Below, in pieces: positions 8,821-15,949 of a stretch of DNA of 64,000 bases. Under the pieces are notes generated by a model. That model was given only the letters and a program-made list of their open reading frames with translations. It had not been told where the DNA came from and ran no database searches. Origin of the DNA: Paenibacillus sp. An7 (lineage in GTDB: Bacteria > Bacillota > Bacilli > Paenibacillales > Paenibacillaceae); the NCBI RefSeq assembly GCF_009870785.1, contig NZ_WTWX01000003.1, positions 97,133 to 161,132 on the forward strand. Direction: 5' to 3'. Position 1 is the stretch's first letter; every line of letters starts with the position of its first letter. A program made the translations under genes and the position numbers.

Positions 8821-10020
8821 TCAGCTCCCTTTCAATAAATTATGAACCTTATCATCCAGTACCTCCAGAGCAGCGATATGGACAAGAGCTTCTTCCTTCT
8901 CGGCTGCTGCTTCTAGAAATAGGCGAATCGCTGCGTGCCGTTCTCCGCGCAGGGCCTCCACATTGCCGCATAATAGGCGAAACAGATACCGATCTTCTGC
9001 TGCGAGCAAGTCAGAGGAGTGAACCTGTGATAGAGCAAGTTCCAGTTGTCCTGTTTCTCGGTACATATGAAACAGCAGGTGACGAATACGATTATCGGCA
9101 GGCAGTTGCAAAATGAGAGATAACGCTGCTCCATAGTCATCATTCAGCCGAAGTAATTCCGCTCGCGCAAGGGCCTCCTGATCTTGAGCCAGAAGGGATA
9201 GGATGTTCTCATATTGTCTTGCCTCGGTTTCACCAAAAGCCGTAATTCCGTATATGCTAGCTGCAGTTTGCAGGTTGCCTAGCTTTGCATGAATGGCGGA
9301 TAGAAACCGGTAATGGGAAATCAGAGACTGATCCTGACCGCTTATCACTGCCTGCAGAAAGGCTTCTTCTCCATAATGTAGCGCTTCTTGTTCTCCTAAT
9401 AAGTAGTGATATACAGCTAAAAGAAATGAAAATATCTCGTGAGGTCCATTCTGTTCTCTCATAGCACGGTAGTGCGCTTTACGCTTAGTCCACTGAATTT
9501 CATGGGCAGTGACAGGTACATCCTCCACGATTTCATGGATTGCATGTATAAAAAGGTCAAGGTCTAGGCTTCCCTGTTCCTCATCCAAAAATAGAGCTGG
9601 CGTCCCTCGAAAAGTCGCATCCAGACACTTCATCTCGGAACGGGAACAATAAAGCGAAGATATGGCCCGAAGTTGTTCTCTACAAGTATGGAATAGACTG
9701 CTTGCGTTTTCTTCATCTTCGAAATCGAGCATGATCAGCTGTACTTCTGTTTGGGAAGCAGCGACATGAAGCCAGTACGGATGAGCAACAATAGCAAGGG
9801 TATCTTCTGCACAGACGGTATGAAGTTCGGAGGGCGCTAATAAAAGCACACCAGACGGCAGCTCGGCGAGTAGTGCTTCGTTTTTTACCTGTTCCCCTTC
9901 TTGAAGTTTAGGTTCAGACAGATAATAGACATCATATTCCTCATACAGCACAGATAAGAGTTTGGTAAGCAAGGGGTCCGGTTCACGCGGAGGAAATACA
10001 ACAATGGAAGAAGAGAGCAT
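8821..10020 (-). CDS. Unknown protein, possible Rossmann-like N-domain and helical-repeat C-domain
   Basis: I do not recognise this 399-residue protein. The first 170 residues alternate strands and helices (IVVFPPREPDPLLTKLL, then YDVYYLSEPKL), as in the N-lobe of GT-B enzymes, but no donor-site motif is seen. From about residue 185 the sequence is Ala/Leu-rich and helical with TPR-like pairs (for example YHYLLGEQEALHYGEEAFLQ). It has no signal peptide or membrane segment. The ATG has AAAGGAG upstream. As first gene of an operon with GT2 and GT4 enzymes, it may be a glycosyltransferase partner or a degenerate glycosyltransferase; this is inferred from position only. Confidence 0.7.
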   Translation of the reverse strand: MLSSSIVVFPPREPDPLLTKLLSVLYEEYDVYYLSEPKLQEGEQVKNEALLAELPSGVLLLAPSELHTVCAEDTLAIVAHPYWLHVAASQTEVQLIMLDFEDEENASSLFHTCREQLRAISSLYCSRSEMKCLDATFRGTPALFLDEEQGSLDLDLFIHAIHEIVEDVPVTAHEIQWTKRKAHYRAMREQNGPHEIFSFLLAVYHYLLGEQEALHYGEEAFLQAVISGQDQSLISHYRFLSAIHAKLGNLQTAASIYGITAFGETEARQYENILSLLAQDQEALARAELLRLNDDYGAALSLILQLPADNRIRHLLFHMYRETGQLELALSQVHSSDLLAAEDRYLFRLLCGNVEALRGERHAAIRLFLEAAAEKEEALVHIAALEVLDDKVHNLLKGS

Positions 10021-10035
10021 CGCACAGCTCCTTTC

Positions 10036-10140
10036 TTGATGCGGATGTTAGCACAACGCTATAGTATATGGGCAGTTGCCTCAGAACATGTTCTTAGGGT
10101 CTGTAAAAGTTATTGCATCTGTAAAAGTTATCGCAAATAC
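10036..10140 (-). promoter_or_regulatory. Promoter region with 18-bp direct repeats and a 12-bp palindrome
   Basis: Upstream of the 399-residue gene lie two adjacent 18-bp direct repeats, TCTGTAAAAGTTATTGCA at 10100-10117 and the same with one change at 10118-10135. A perfect palindrome, AGAACATGTTCT, lies at 10083-10094. On the minus strand a TATACT-like -10 lies nearer the gene, so the palindrome falls about where a -35 would be. The layout fits a regulated promoter; the regulator is not known. The GAAC/GTTC halves are too close together for a Bacillus LexA box. Confidence 0.45.
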
Positions 10141-10168
10141 TATCAAGTTCTTTTTAATTATTGCTTAA

Positions 10169-10199
10169 CGCAAAAAGCAGGACCTGTCGGCCCTGCTTA
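10169..10199 (-). terminator. Rho-independent terminator of the WecA/TagO-like gene
   Basis: Read on the minus strand, AAGCAGGGCC and GGTCCTGCTT pair around GACA and run into TTTTTG. It lies just after the stop of the glycosyltransferase-4 type transferase gene. Confidence 0.8.
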
Positions 10200-10212
10200 G
10201 ATAGACGAGAAT

Positions 10213-11208
10213 TTACATTTGAACGAGCATAAGAATGATGGAAGACAAACATAAGCAGACGCTGACAAGGCATAGAACAGCAACAACTTGTTTTTGAGAA
10301 AGCCCGGCACGAAGCAGTCTATAATGTGCTTGGCTGGCATCTGCTTGATAGATGGCTTTGCCACCCAGAAATCTTTTGACCACAACAAATAGGTTGTCGA
10401 AAATAGGAACACCGAGCGCAAGGATGGGGATGAGAATTGATAATACGGTCGCCTGCTTGAAAGCACCATCCAGGGCAATGACCGCCAGAATGAAACCAAG
10501 AAACGTGGCTCCTGCATCTCCCATAAAGACTCTTGCAGGCGGTTTGTTGAATTTTAAATATCCGATGGTCACACCCACGAGTACAATAGCCAGCATGGCA
10601 GAATTCCCTTGTCCCATGGTCAGTGCCACAATAAACAAAGTTGTTCCCGAAATAGCCGACAATCCTCCAGCTAGACCATCCATTCCATCCGAGAAGTTAA
10701 TGACTGTTGTTACACCGAAAATCCAGAGAATCGTGAGGGTAAACTGCAACCAGACAGGAAGAGAAATATATTCTTCACTGAATGGGTTATAGAAACCGCT
10801 GAAGCGAATCCCAGCAAGGTAGGCAATGACAGCAGCAGACATCTGAACTACCATTTTGGGCAGAGCGGGGAAATCTTTTCCCTTAGTCTTAAACCAGTCA
10901 TCCACGGTGCCAATGATGAGAAGTAGTAATCCGCCTAAAAACAAAGCCCCTGTCTGCCAAGTATATTCTCCTGAAAACAGAAGATATGTAATAAAAAAAC
11001 CGATGAAAATCGCATAACTTGCCGTTAAAGGAATCGGTTTCTTATGTAATTTACGTTCTTCATCTTCCCGGGGCTTGTCTACAAAATCGATTCGAAGGGC
11101 CAGACGACCTAGCGGGGGAATTAGAAAGACAACGATAGCTATGGATAGTATAAGGGCTCCTGCATAAAGCATAATGAGGAATTCACCACTTTCTTCTATA
11201 TTATACAT
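10213..11208 (-). CDS. Polyprenyl-phosphate N-acetylhexosamine-1-phosphate transferase (MraY/WecA/TagO family)
   Basis: This 331-residue, multi-pass membrane enzyme of the family transfers GlcNAc-1-phosphate from UDP-GlcNAc to undecaprenyl phosphate, starting teichoic acid or cell-surface glycan synthesis. Family motifs are clear: the DD pair in GTVDDWFKTKG (103-104), NFSDGMDGLAGG (171-182), FMGDAGATFLG (228-238) and a late HYRLLRAGLS. About ten hydrophobic helices are seen. The size and the lack of MraY-specific residues favour TagO/WecA over MraY. The given ATG has no good ribosome site; a second ATG twelve codons in (11172), giving MLYAGALIL, is a possible start. It probably supplies lipid-linked sugar to the neighbouring glycosyltransferases or makes wall teichoic acid linkage units. 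Confidence 0.88.
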   Translation of the reverse strand: MYNIEESGEFLIMLYAGALILSIAIVVFLIPPLGRLALRIDFVDKPREDEERKLHKKPIPLTASYAIFIGFFITYLLFSGEYTWQTGALFLGGLLLLIIGTVDDWFKTKGKDFPALPKMVVQMSAAVIAYLAGIRFSGFYNPFSEEYISLPVWLQFTLTILWIFGVTTVINFSDGMDGLAGGLSAISGTTLFIVALTMGQGNSAMLAIVLVGVTIGYLKFNKPPARVFMGDAGATFLGFILAVIALDGAFKQATVLSILIPILALGVPIFDNLFVVVKRFLGGKAIYQADASQAHYRLLRAGLSQKQVVAVLCLVSVCLCLSSIILMLVQM

Positions 11209-11251
11209 TTATATTAAATATAGGTTTGTAATTTGTCGATCTTTTTATAAC

Positions 11252-11286
11252 AAAAAACTGCAAATCCCGGGAAAGGAATTGCAGTT
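11252..11286 (-). terminator. Terminator downstream of the small exported protein
   Basis: AACTGCAA and TTGCAGTT pair with a loop that contains CCCGGG. On the minus strand the stem is followed by TTTTTTG. It lies about 100 bases after the stop of the 143-residue gene. Confidence 0.7.
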
Positions 11287-11385
11287 CATATGCTGGAACA
11301 ACATCCGTCTTTGTAGACTTAACCTTACCTATATCTTATAAGGCAGAAGTTATCTGTAGAGTAAAATTTTTTATTAACATCAAAA

Positions 11386-11817
11386 TTACAGATCTAGAAG
11401 AGCTTCTTCTAGAATCGTATTTAGAGAATCAGAGGAAGAATCACCTTTCCAATGTAAAATCAGTGCATTTTTATGTTCATATACAGCAGGAGCATCATCT
11501 AAATAATTGATTTGCTGCTCTAGCTCTACTACTGCATCTCGCAAAGCATCTGCGGATGCATAGGTAAAGATGGATACTGCTTCAGGCTGGCCTGTAGCTT
11601 GTTCAGACTGAACGATATATTGAACTGCAGGGACATGATTTAAGATTGGTTTGTCGGCGCTGTCATTTGCAGCAAGTAAATGAATGTCTTCAGCTTCTAA
11701 AGCGCTTACAACTTGAGCAGGAGTAACAATGGCATGGTTGTTGGCGATTACGCTTGTTACGCCGCCAACAGCGAGGACAAGAAGTAGAACCAAAGTAGTA
11801 AGTATAGGTTTTTTCAT
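11386..11817 (-). CDS. Small exported or membrane-anchored protein of unknown function
   Basis: The protein has 143 residues. It starts MKKPILTTLVLLLVLAVGGV, a signal peptide or membrane anchor with no lipobox cysteine, followed by an acidic mature part of about 115 residues (VSALEAEDIHLLAANDS; VPAVQYIVQSEQ). The start is fixed by GGAGGGG seven bases before the ATG; a longer reading to 11985 lacks a ribosome site. A TATAAT-like -10 is seen at 11843-11848 on the minus strand. It is a single-gene unit with its own terminator. The mature part recalls small Bacillales proteins of unknown function. Confidence 0.75.
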   Translation of the reverse strand: MKKPILTTLVLLLVLAVGGVTSVIANNHAIVTPAQVVSALEAEDIHLLAANDSADKPILNHVPAVQYIVQSEQATGQPEAVSIFTYASADALRDAVVELEQQINYLDDAPAVYEHKNALILHWKGDSSSDSLNTILEEALLDL

Positions 11818-12260
11818 AAATTCCCCTCCGTTCTTACTCCCTATTATAGCGCAGAACAGAGGTGAAATGTATCTTAAATGTAAATTTAAGCGCTTCACAA
11901 ATATCAATGAATTATACTGCTTTTTCTGGTTTTTTAACCAGTGATTCTGACAATTGATTGATCGGTTTCTTGAGTAACAAGCCAAGCAGCATAAAGAGTC
12001 CAGCCTAGATTATCCAGAAGGCTTAAGAACAGAAGAGACAAGCAGCTCATATGAAAGATAAACCAAGTAAAACAGGGGTGTTAGTCTAAAAAGAAAAAAT
12101 ATTCCGCTTTTTATAAAAATAGTGAAAAAACCTTTTTTTATTAGGATTGTTTTGCTATAATCTCCCACAAAGAGAATTAGAAGTAAAAAACTTCCAGGAT
12201 TCTCACATCATATTGTTCTCTTCAAAAATGACATTTTCCAAAGCTAAAGGGGGAAAAGGA
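11818..12260. promoter_or_regulatory. Divergent promoter region
   Basis: This 443-bp gap lies between divergent genes and no gene is supported in it. It holds the -10 of the left gene (TATAAT on the minus strand, 11843-11848), an AAGCGCTT core at 11889-11896 of the type bound by LacI/CcpA family proteins (weak match overall), and a TATAAT at 12156-12161 about 100 bp before the binding-protein gene, without a clear -35. Confidence 0.4.
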
Positions 12261-13571
12261 ATGAGAAGAAACAGAAAAGGTGTTAAGCTGACCTGTCTTA
12301 CCGTTCTATTGTTAGCTATGTTTATTAGTGCTTGTTCAGGTGGAGCAGGTACGGCAGAACCAGCAGATCCGAAACCTGCCGATCCGGGAAAAACGGAAGT
12401 AAGCAGTGAACCCGTCACACTTAAATTCTGGACGATTGCACTGCAGCCAAAGTTTAATGATTATTTCAACAAGCTCATTACCGAGTACGAAGCTGCCCAT
12501 GAGAATGTCACAATCGAATGGCAGGATTACCCCTATGATGCAATTACACAGAAGCTGCTCACAAGCAGTGCGAGTAACACAAGCCCCGATGTTGTAAACC
12601 TCAATACAGAATTTGCCAACCAGATGGGCACCAAAGGAGCTCTGGTTGATCTAAATGAATACCTCACCACTGAAGAAAAAGCCGAATATTTTGATGGAAT
12701 TTTCGATTCAACCGTTCTTGGAGATAAAGCGTATGCATTGCCGTGGTACACAGGCACGGAAGTTCTTTTTATGAACAAAAAAATAGTTGAAGCTGCCGGA
12801 CTTGATCCAGCAAGCCCGCCTCAAACGCGAGAAGAACTTGCAGACTGGGCTCGTACAGTAAAAGAAAAGACAGGCAAAATGGGATATGCCTTAAACTTTG
12901 TTACGAAGCTACTGACGATTGATGGTATCCCGATTCTAAATGAAGATAAATCCGCAGCAGCTTTTAACACGCCGGAGATGGCAGCTATGGTTGAGAACCT
13001 CAAGAAATTATTAGATGAAGGACTCATTGTCAAAGAAGATTCCGATCTTGGTAAACAAGTTCAGTTCTATTCTGCAGAACAGACTGGTTTTGTACTCTCA
13101 GGGCCGACATTTATCAATTTCATTAAGACATCATCTCCTGAGATTTACGAGAACACGGTAGCCGTATCTCTTCCAACCGGAAAAGCAGGACTGCGTTTAT
13201 CCAACTCCATGGACCTTGTTGTACCTAGCAAATCAAAGCATCCAAAAGAAGCGGCAGAGTTCGCTAAATTCATTACCAATGCAGAGAACCAAACTGCTTT
13301 CTCTAAAGAGGCAAATACACTGCCATCAACTAAAAAATCAGTAGAAGATCCATTCTTTACGGAATCCGATGGTTCACTTGAAGCAGAAGCAAAACTCGCT
13401 TCGAGTCAAAGTCTCGATAAAGCAACGGATCACATGGTAGGTGTGCCGAATGCATCGGACATTAACTCTGCTCTAGCCCGCGGATTACAAGATATGCTGT
13501 TAAATGGGAAAGAGATTCAAGCAACCCTTAAGTCGATGGAAACCGAGGTCAATAATATTTTGAAGCAATAG
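12261..13571 (+). CDS. Sugar ABC transporter substrate-binding lipoprotein (family 1)
   Basis: This 436-residue extracellular solute-binding protein has a lipoprotein signal peptide with the lipobox ISAC-SGG around residue 25, then a Gly/Pro/Ala linker. The mature protein follows the MalE/UgpB pattern (VTLKFWTIALQPKFNDYFNK; PDVVNLNTEFANQM; NLVVPSKSKHPKEAAEFAKF-like end). The start ATG is preceded by AAAGGGGGAAAAGG; an in-frame upstream extension to 12147 has no ribosome site. Two permease genes follow, so it is the capture protein of a CUT1 importer. No ATPase gene is present; CUT1 importers often use a shared MsmX-type ATPase encoded elsewhere. NanE downstream hints at an amino sugar substrate. 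Confidence 0.92.
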   Translation: MRRNRKGVKLTCLTVLLLAMFISACSGGAGTAEPADPKPADPGKTEVSSEPVTLKFWTIALQPKFNDYFNKLITEYEAAHENVTIEWQDYPYDAITQKLLTSSASNTSPDVVNLNTEFANQMGTKGALVDLNEYLTTEEKAEYFDGIFDSTVLGDKAYALPWYTGTEVLFMNKKIVEAAGLDPASPPQTREELADWARTVKEKTGKMGYALNFVTKLLTIDGIPILNEDKSAAAFNTPEMAAMVENLKKLLDEGLIVKEDSDLGKQVQFYSAEQTGFVLSGPTFINFIKTSSPEIYENTVAVSLPTGKAGLRLSNSMDLVVPSKSKHPKEAAEFAKFITNAENQTAFSKEANTLPSTKKSVEDPFFTESDGSLEAEAKLASSQSLDKATDHMVGVPNASDINSALARGLQDMLLNGKEIQATLKSMETEVNNILKQ

Positions 13572-13651
13572 TGATTTAGGTGTCCCAGATAAACCAAAAA
13601 GTGAGGCAGGACTTGTTCTTGCCTCCTGCTGTTTATGAGGAGGAATGTAAC

Positions 13652-14530
13652 GTGAGATGGATTCGCTCCGAGTCTTTTGCCGCCTGGGCTTTCATGACCC
13701 CGGGGCTGATCATTATCGCCGTGTTCGTATTTTGGCCGATCCTTTACGGAATTCCGTTATCACTAACGAACTATTCTGTCATCGCAGAGACCAAATATGT
13801 CGGGCTGACTAATTTTAAGAATGCTTTTCTAGATAAGAACTTCACGATCTCGCTATGGAACTCACTGCTGTATGTTATCGTAGTGCCGTTCATTCAGATT
13901 TTCTCCATTCTGATGGCTATCCTGGTGAATAGTCGCATTCCGGGAATTAAGCTGTTTCGTGCCGCATTCTATATTCCTGTCGTTACTTCGATGGTAGCTG
14001 TGGCGCTGATCTGGAGCTGGCTGCTGAGTAATAACGGGGTAGTGAACTACCTGCTTATGAAAGTAGGAATCATTAGTGAGCAAATCTCTTGGTTATCATC
14101 AAGCGAAACGGCACTAGCGACACTGATGTTCATCACGATGTGGAAGGCACTTGGGTATTATATGATGCTTTATCTGGCAGGTCTGCAAGGGATTCCCAAT
14201 GATCTGTACGAGGCAGCAAGAGTAGATGGTGCGAATCGACTTCAGCTAATCTGGAGCATTACGCTTCCGCTGCTGCGTCCTCATATTTTCTTCTGTTCCC
14301 TGATTTCCGTAATGGGTGCAGTGCGGGTTTTTGACGAAGTATATATTCTGACAAAAGGCGGACCCGGGACGTCAACACTTGTATCGAGTGTGTATATTTT
14401 TGAAAAAGGGATTAACCAATTCAACTTCGGTTATGCCTCTGCGCTTGGATTAATCGTCAGTGTGCTGATCGGCGGACTAAGCGTCCTCGTATTTAAGTTC
14501 AATCAGAAAGGTGGTGTCAATCCTTACTGA
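13652..14530 (+). CDS. Sugar ABC transporter permease (MalF-like)
   Basis: This is a CUT1 permease of 292 residues with six membrane segments. The ATPase-coupling EAA loop reads YEAARVDGANRLQLIWSITLP. The start chosen is GTG 13652, which has GAGGAGG eight bases before it; a frame extension to GTG 13580 has no ribosome site and would add 24 polar residues. It is the inner-membrane channel partner of the binding protein upstream and overlaps the second permease by one base. Confidence 0.92.
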   Translation: MRWIRSESFAAWAFMTPGLIIIAVFVFWPILYGIPLSLTNYSVIAETKYVGLTNFKNAFLDKNFTISLWNSLLYVIVVPFIQIFSILMAILVNSRIPGIKLFRAAFYIPVVTSMVAVALIWSWLLSNNGVVNYLLMKVGIISEQISWLSSSETALATLMFITMWKALGYYMMLYLAGLQGIPNDLYEAARVDGANRLQLIWSITLPLLRPHIFFCSLISVMGAVRVFDEVYILTKGGPGTSTLVSSVYIFEKGINQFNFGYASALGLIVSVLIGGLSVLVFKFNQKGGVNPY

Positions 14531-15375
14531 TGGAAACCACGAGAAGAACAAAATACGTGCGCAAGATTACCAATATGGCGGTCACCTATTTCTTTTTGAT
14601 TCTGCTGGCCATCTTTATGATGGGACCTTTTCTGTGGCTGCTTAGCGTTTCCTTAATGCCGGGCAGAAATGTGTTTGCTACACCACCTGCAATCTTCCCA
14701 ACGTTTATTGACTTTGATAACTACGTGCAGGTATGGGCGTTCCTTAACTTTCCGAGGTACATCCTGAATACCGTCATTATTACCGCACTTGGCGTAGTTT
14801 TTAATATTGTACTTGCTTGTATGACCGGATATCCCCTTGCGGTGTTCCGTTTTAAGGGCAGAAATTTCATTTTTGTGACGATGATTGCCACGATGATTAT
14901 TCCGTCATCCACCGCAATGATCGTGCACTATTTGACAATACAAGAATTGCATTTGATGAATACGTATTTGGGTGTGGTGCTGCCCGCAGCCGTCTCTGTG
15001 TTTAATATCTTCCTGATGCGGCAGACTTTCATTGGAATCCCGATTGATGTGAGAGATTCAGGAAAGATAGATGGTGCATCGGAATTCCGGATTTGGTGGC
15101 AGCTAATATTGCCCCTGGTGAAACCGGGGATTGCGGTTATTGCGCTGCTTGAGGTGATGTCATTCTGGAATAGCTTCCTGTGGCCGATCGTTATCCTTGA
15201 GGATACGAATAAGTATCCGCTGTCTTCAGCACTCACCTATCTAAATGGACAGTTCTCTTATAATTTCGGCTGGATCGCCGCCGGAACGATGATTTCTGTT
15301 ATCCCTATCATCCTGGTTTTCCTCTTTACACAGCGGTACTACATGGAAGGCATCGCCGGAGCTGTAAAAGGATAA
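14530..15375 (+). CDS. Sugar ABC transporter permease (MalG-like)
   Basis: This 281-residue CUT1 permease has six membrane helices. The EAA-type loop reads RDSGKIDGASEFRIWWQLIL, and the C-terminus (RYYMEGIAGAVKG) is typical of MalG proteins. The ATG overlaps the stop of the first permease (TGATG), showing translational coupling. With the two genes before it, it completes the membrane part of the importer. The downstream gene is 575 bp away, across a stretch of repeats and hairpins. Confidence 0.92.
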   Translation: METTRRTKYVRKITNMAVTYFFLILLAIFMMGPFLWLLSVSLMPGRNVFATPPAIFPTFIDFDNYVQVWAFLNFPRYILNTVIITALGVVFNIVLACMTGYPLAVFRFKGRNFIFVTMIATMIIPSSTAMIVHYLTIQELHLMNTYLGVVLPAAVSVFNIFLMRQTFIGIPIDVRDSGKIDGASEFRIWWQLILPLVKPGIAVIALLEVMSFWNSFLWPIVILEDTNKYPLSSALTYLNGQFSYNFGWIAAGTMISVIPIILVFLFTQRYYMEGIAGAVKG

Positions 15376-15407
15376 CTTGTCCCTTGCCGATGTAAGCGGC
15401 AAGAGAA

Positions 15408-15660
15408 ACGCCGAAGGCTACAGAGGTTTTGCTCTACCTCATCTGCCTAAAGTAGAAAGGCAGACCCACGCCGAAGGCTACAGGGGTTTTGCCCTACCCG
15501 GTCGGCCTAAAGTAGAAAGGTAGACAAACGCCGAAGGCTACAGGGGTTTTGCCCTACCCTGTCTGCCTAAAGTAGAAAGGCAGACCCACGCCGAAGGCTA
15601 CAAGGGTTTTGCTCTACCTCATCTGTCTAGTGTAGAAACGGCAGACCGACGCCGAAGGCT
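15408..15660 (+). repeat. 60-bp tandem repeat array, about 4.2 copies
   Basis: Each 60-bp unit begins ACGCCGAAGGCTAC. A hairpin AGGG-GTTTTG-CCCT follows (AGAG-GTTTTG-CTCT in the first unit), then a second hairpin such as GTCTGCC...GGCAGAC around TAAAGTAGAAA. The third unit pairs perfectly in both. The change AGAG/CTCT to AGGG/CCCT keeps pairing, and T-G pairs replace others in the second hairpin, so structure rather than sequence seems to be kept. Units are directly adjacent without spacers, so this is not a CRISPR array. Confidence 0.9.
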
Positions 15661-15789
15661 AAAAAACCTAACATCAGCCAGTCAGCCAAGTGGATATTAG
15701 GCTGACATGCCAAAGGCATCAAACTAACTAATATCGAGGAAAGGGTGGAGTGAAACGACCCGCCACCCAGTCCCCCTTACAGAGCGAGT

Positions 15790-15886
15790 GTTCTGGATTC
15801 TGAGCGACTTTTGGCTTTGAATGCAGAGATTCCTCTACCTAGAAACACTCCGCATTCAAAACAAGTCGGAGCGAAGAAGTCAGAAC
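15790..15886 (+). repeat. Long interrupted inverted repeat (stem-loop)
   Basis: Arms pair in order GTTCTG/CAGAAC, TTCT/AGAA, CGACTT/AAGTCG, TTTGAATGC/GCATTCAAA and GAG/CTC, with a loop of about 19 bases. The last 70 bases before the next gene repeat GGAGCG four times and CAGAAT or CAGAAC three times. Confidence 0.8.
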
Positions 15887-15949
15887 AGGAGCGCCTGAAG
15901 AGGCCAGAATAGGAGCGATCAGAATACGAGCTGAGGAGCGTGAAACCTT

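Larger units (their letters stand above)
15376..15949 (+). other. Structured intergenic region: 60-bp tandem hairpin repeats, then a long stem-loop
   Basis: No gene is supported here. In order it holds: a hairpin CTTGCCG/CGGCAAG (15383-15403); five copies of ACGCCGAAGGCT at 15408, 15468, 15528, 15588 and 15649; a hairpin GTCAGCC/GGCTGAC (15681-15706); ATGCC-AAA-GGCAT (15707-15719); GGGTGG/CCACCC near 15744-15769; a long interrupted stem at 15790-15886; and GGAGCG direct repeats up to the DUF4127 start. It separates two importer genes from the catabolic genes on the same strand and may control or process that transcript. Confidence 0.75.

Noticed and set aside
10083..10094. LexA (SOS) box AGAACATGTTCT
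   Set aside because: The Bacillus box needs GAAC-N4-GTTC; here only two bases lie between the halves.
10352..10792. 146-codon frame opposite the WecA/TagO-like gene
   Set aside because: Antisense shadow of a clear membrane enzyme gene; no independent support.
15408..15660. CRISPR array
   Set aside because: Units of 60 bp follow each other without spacers, vary within the unit, and no cas genes are near.
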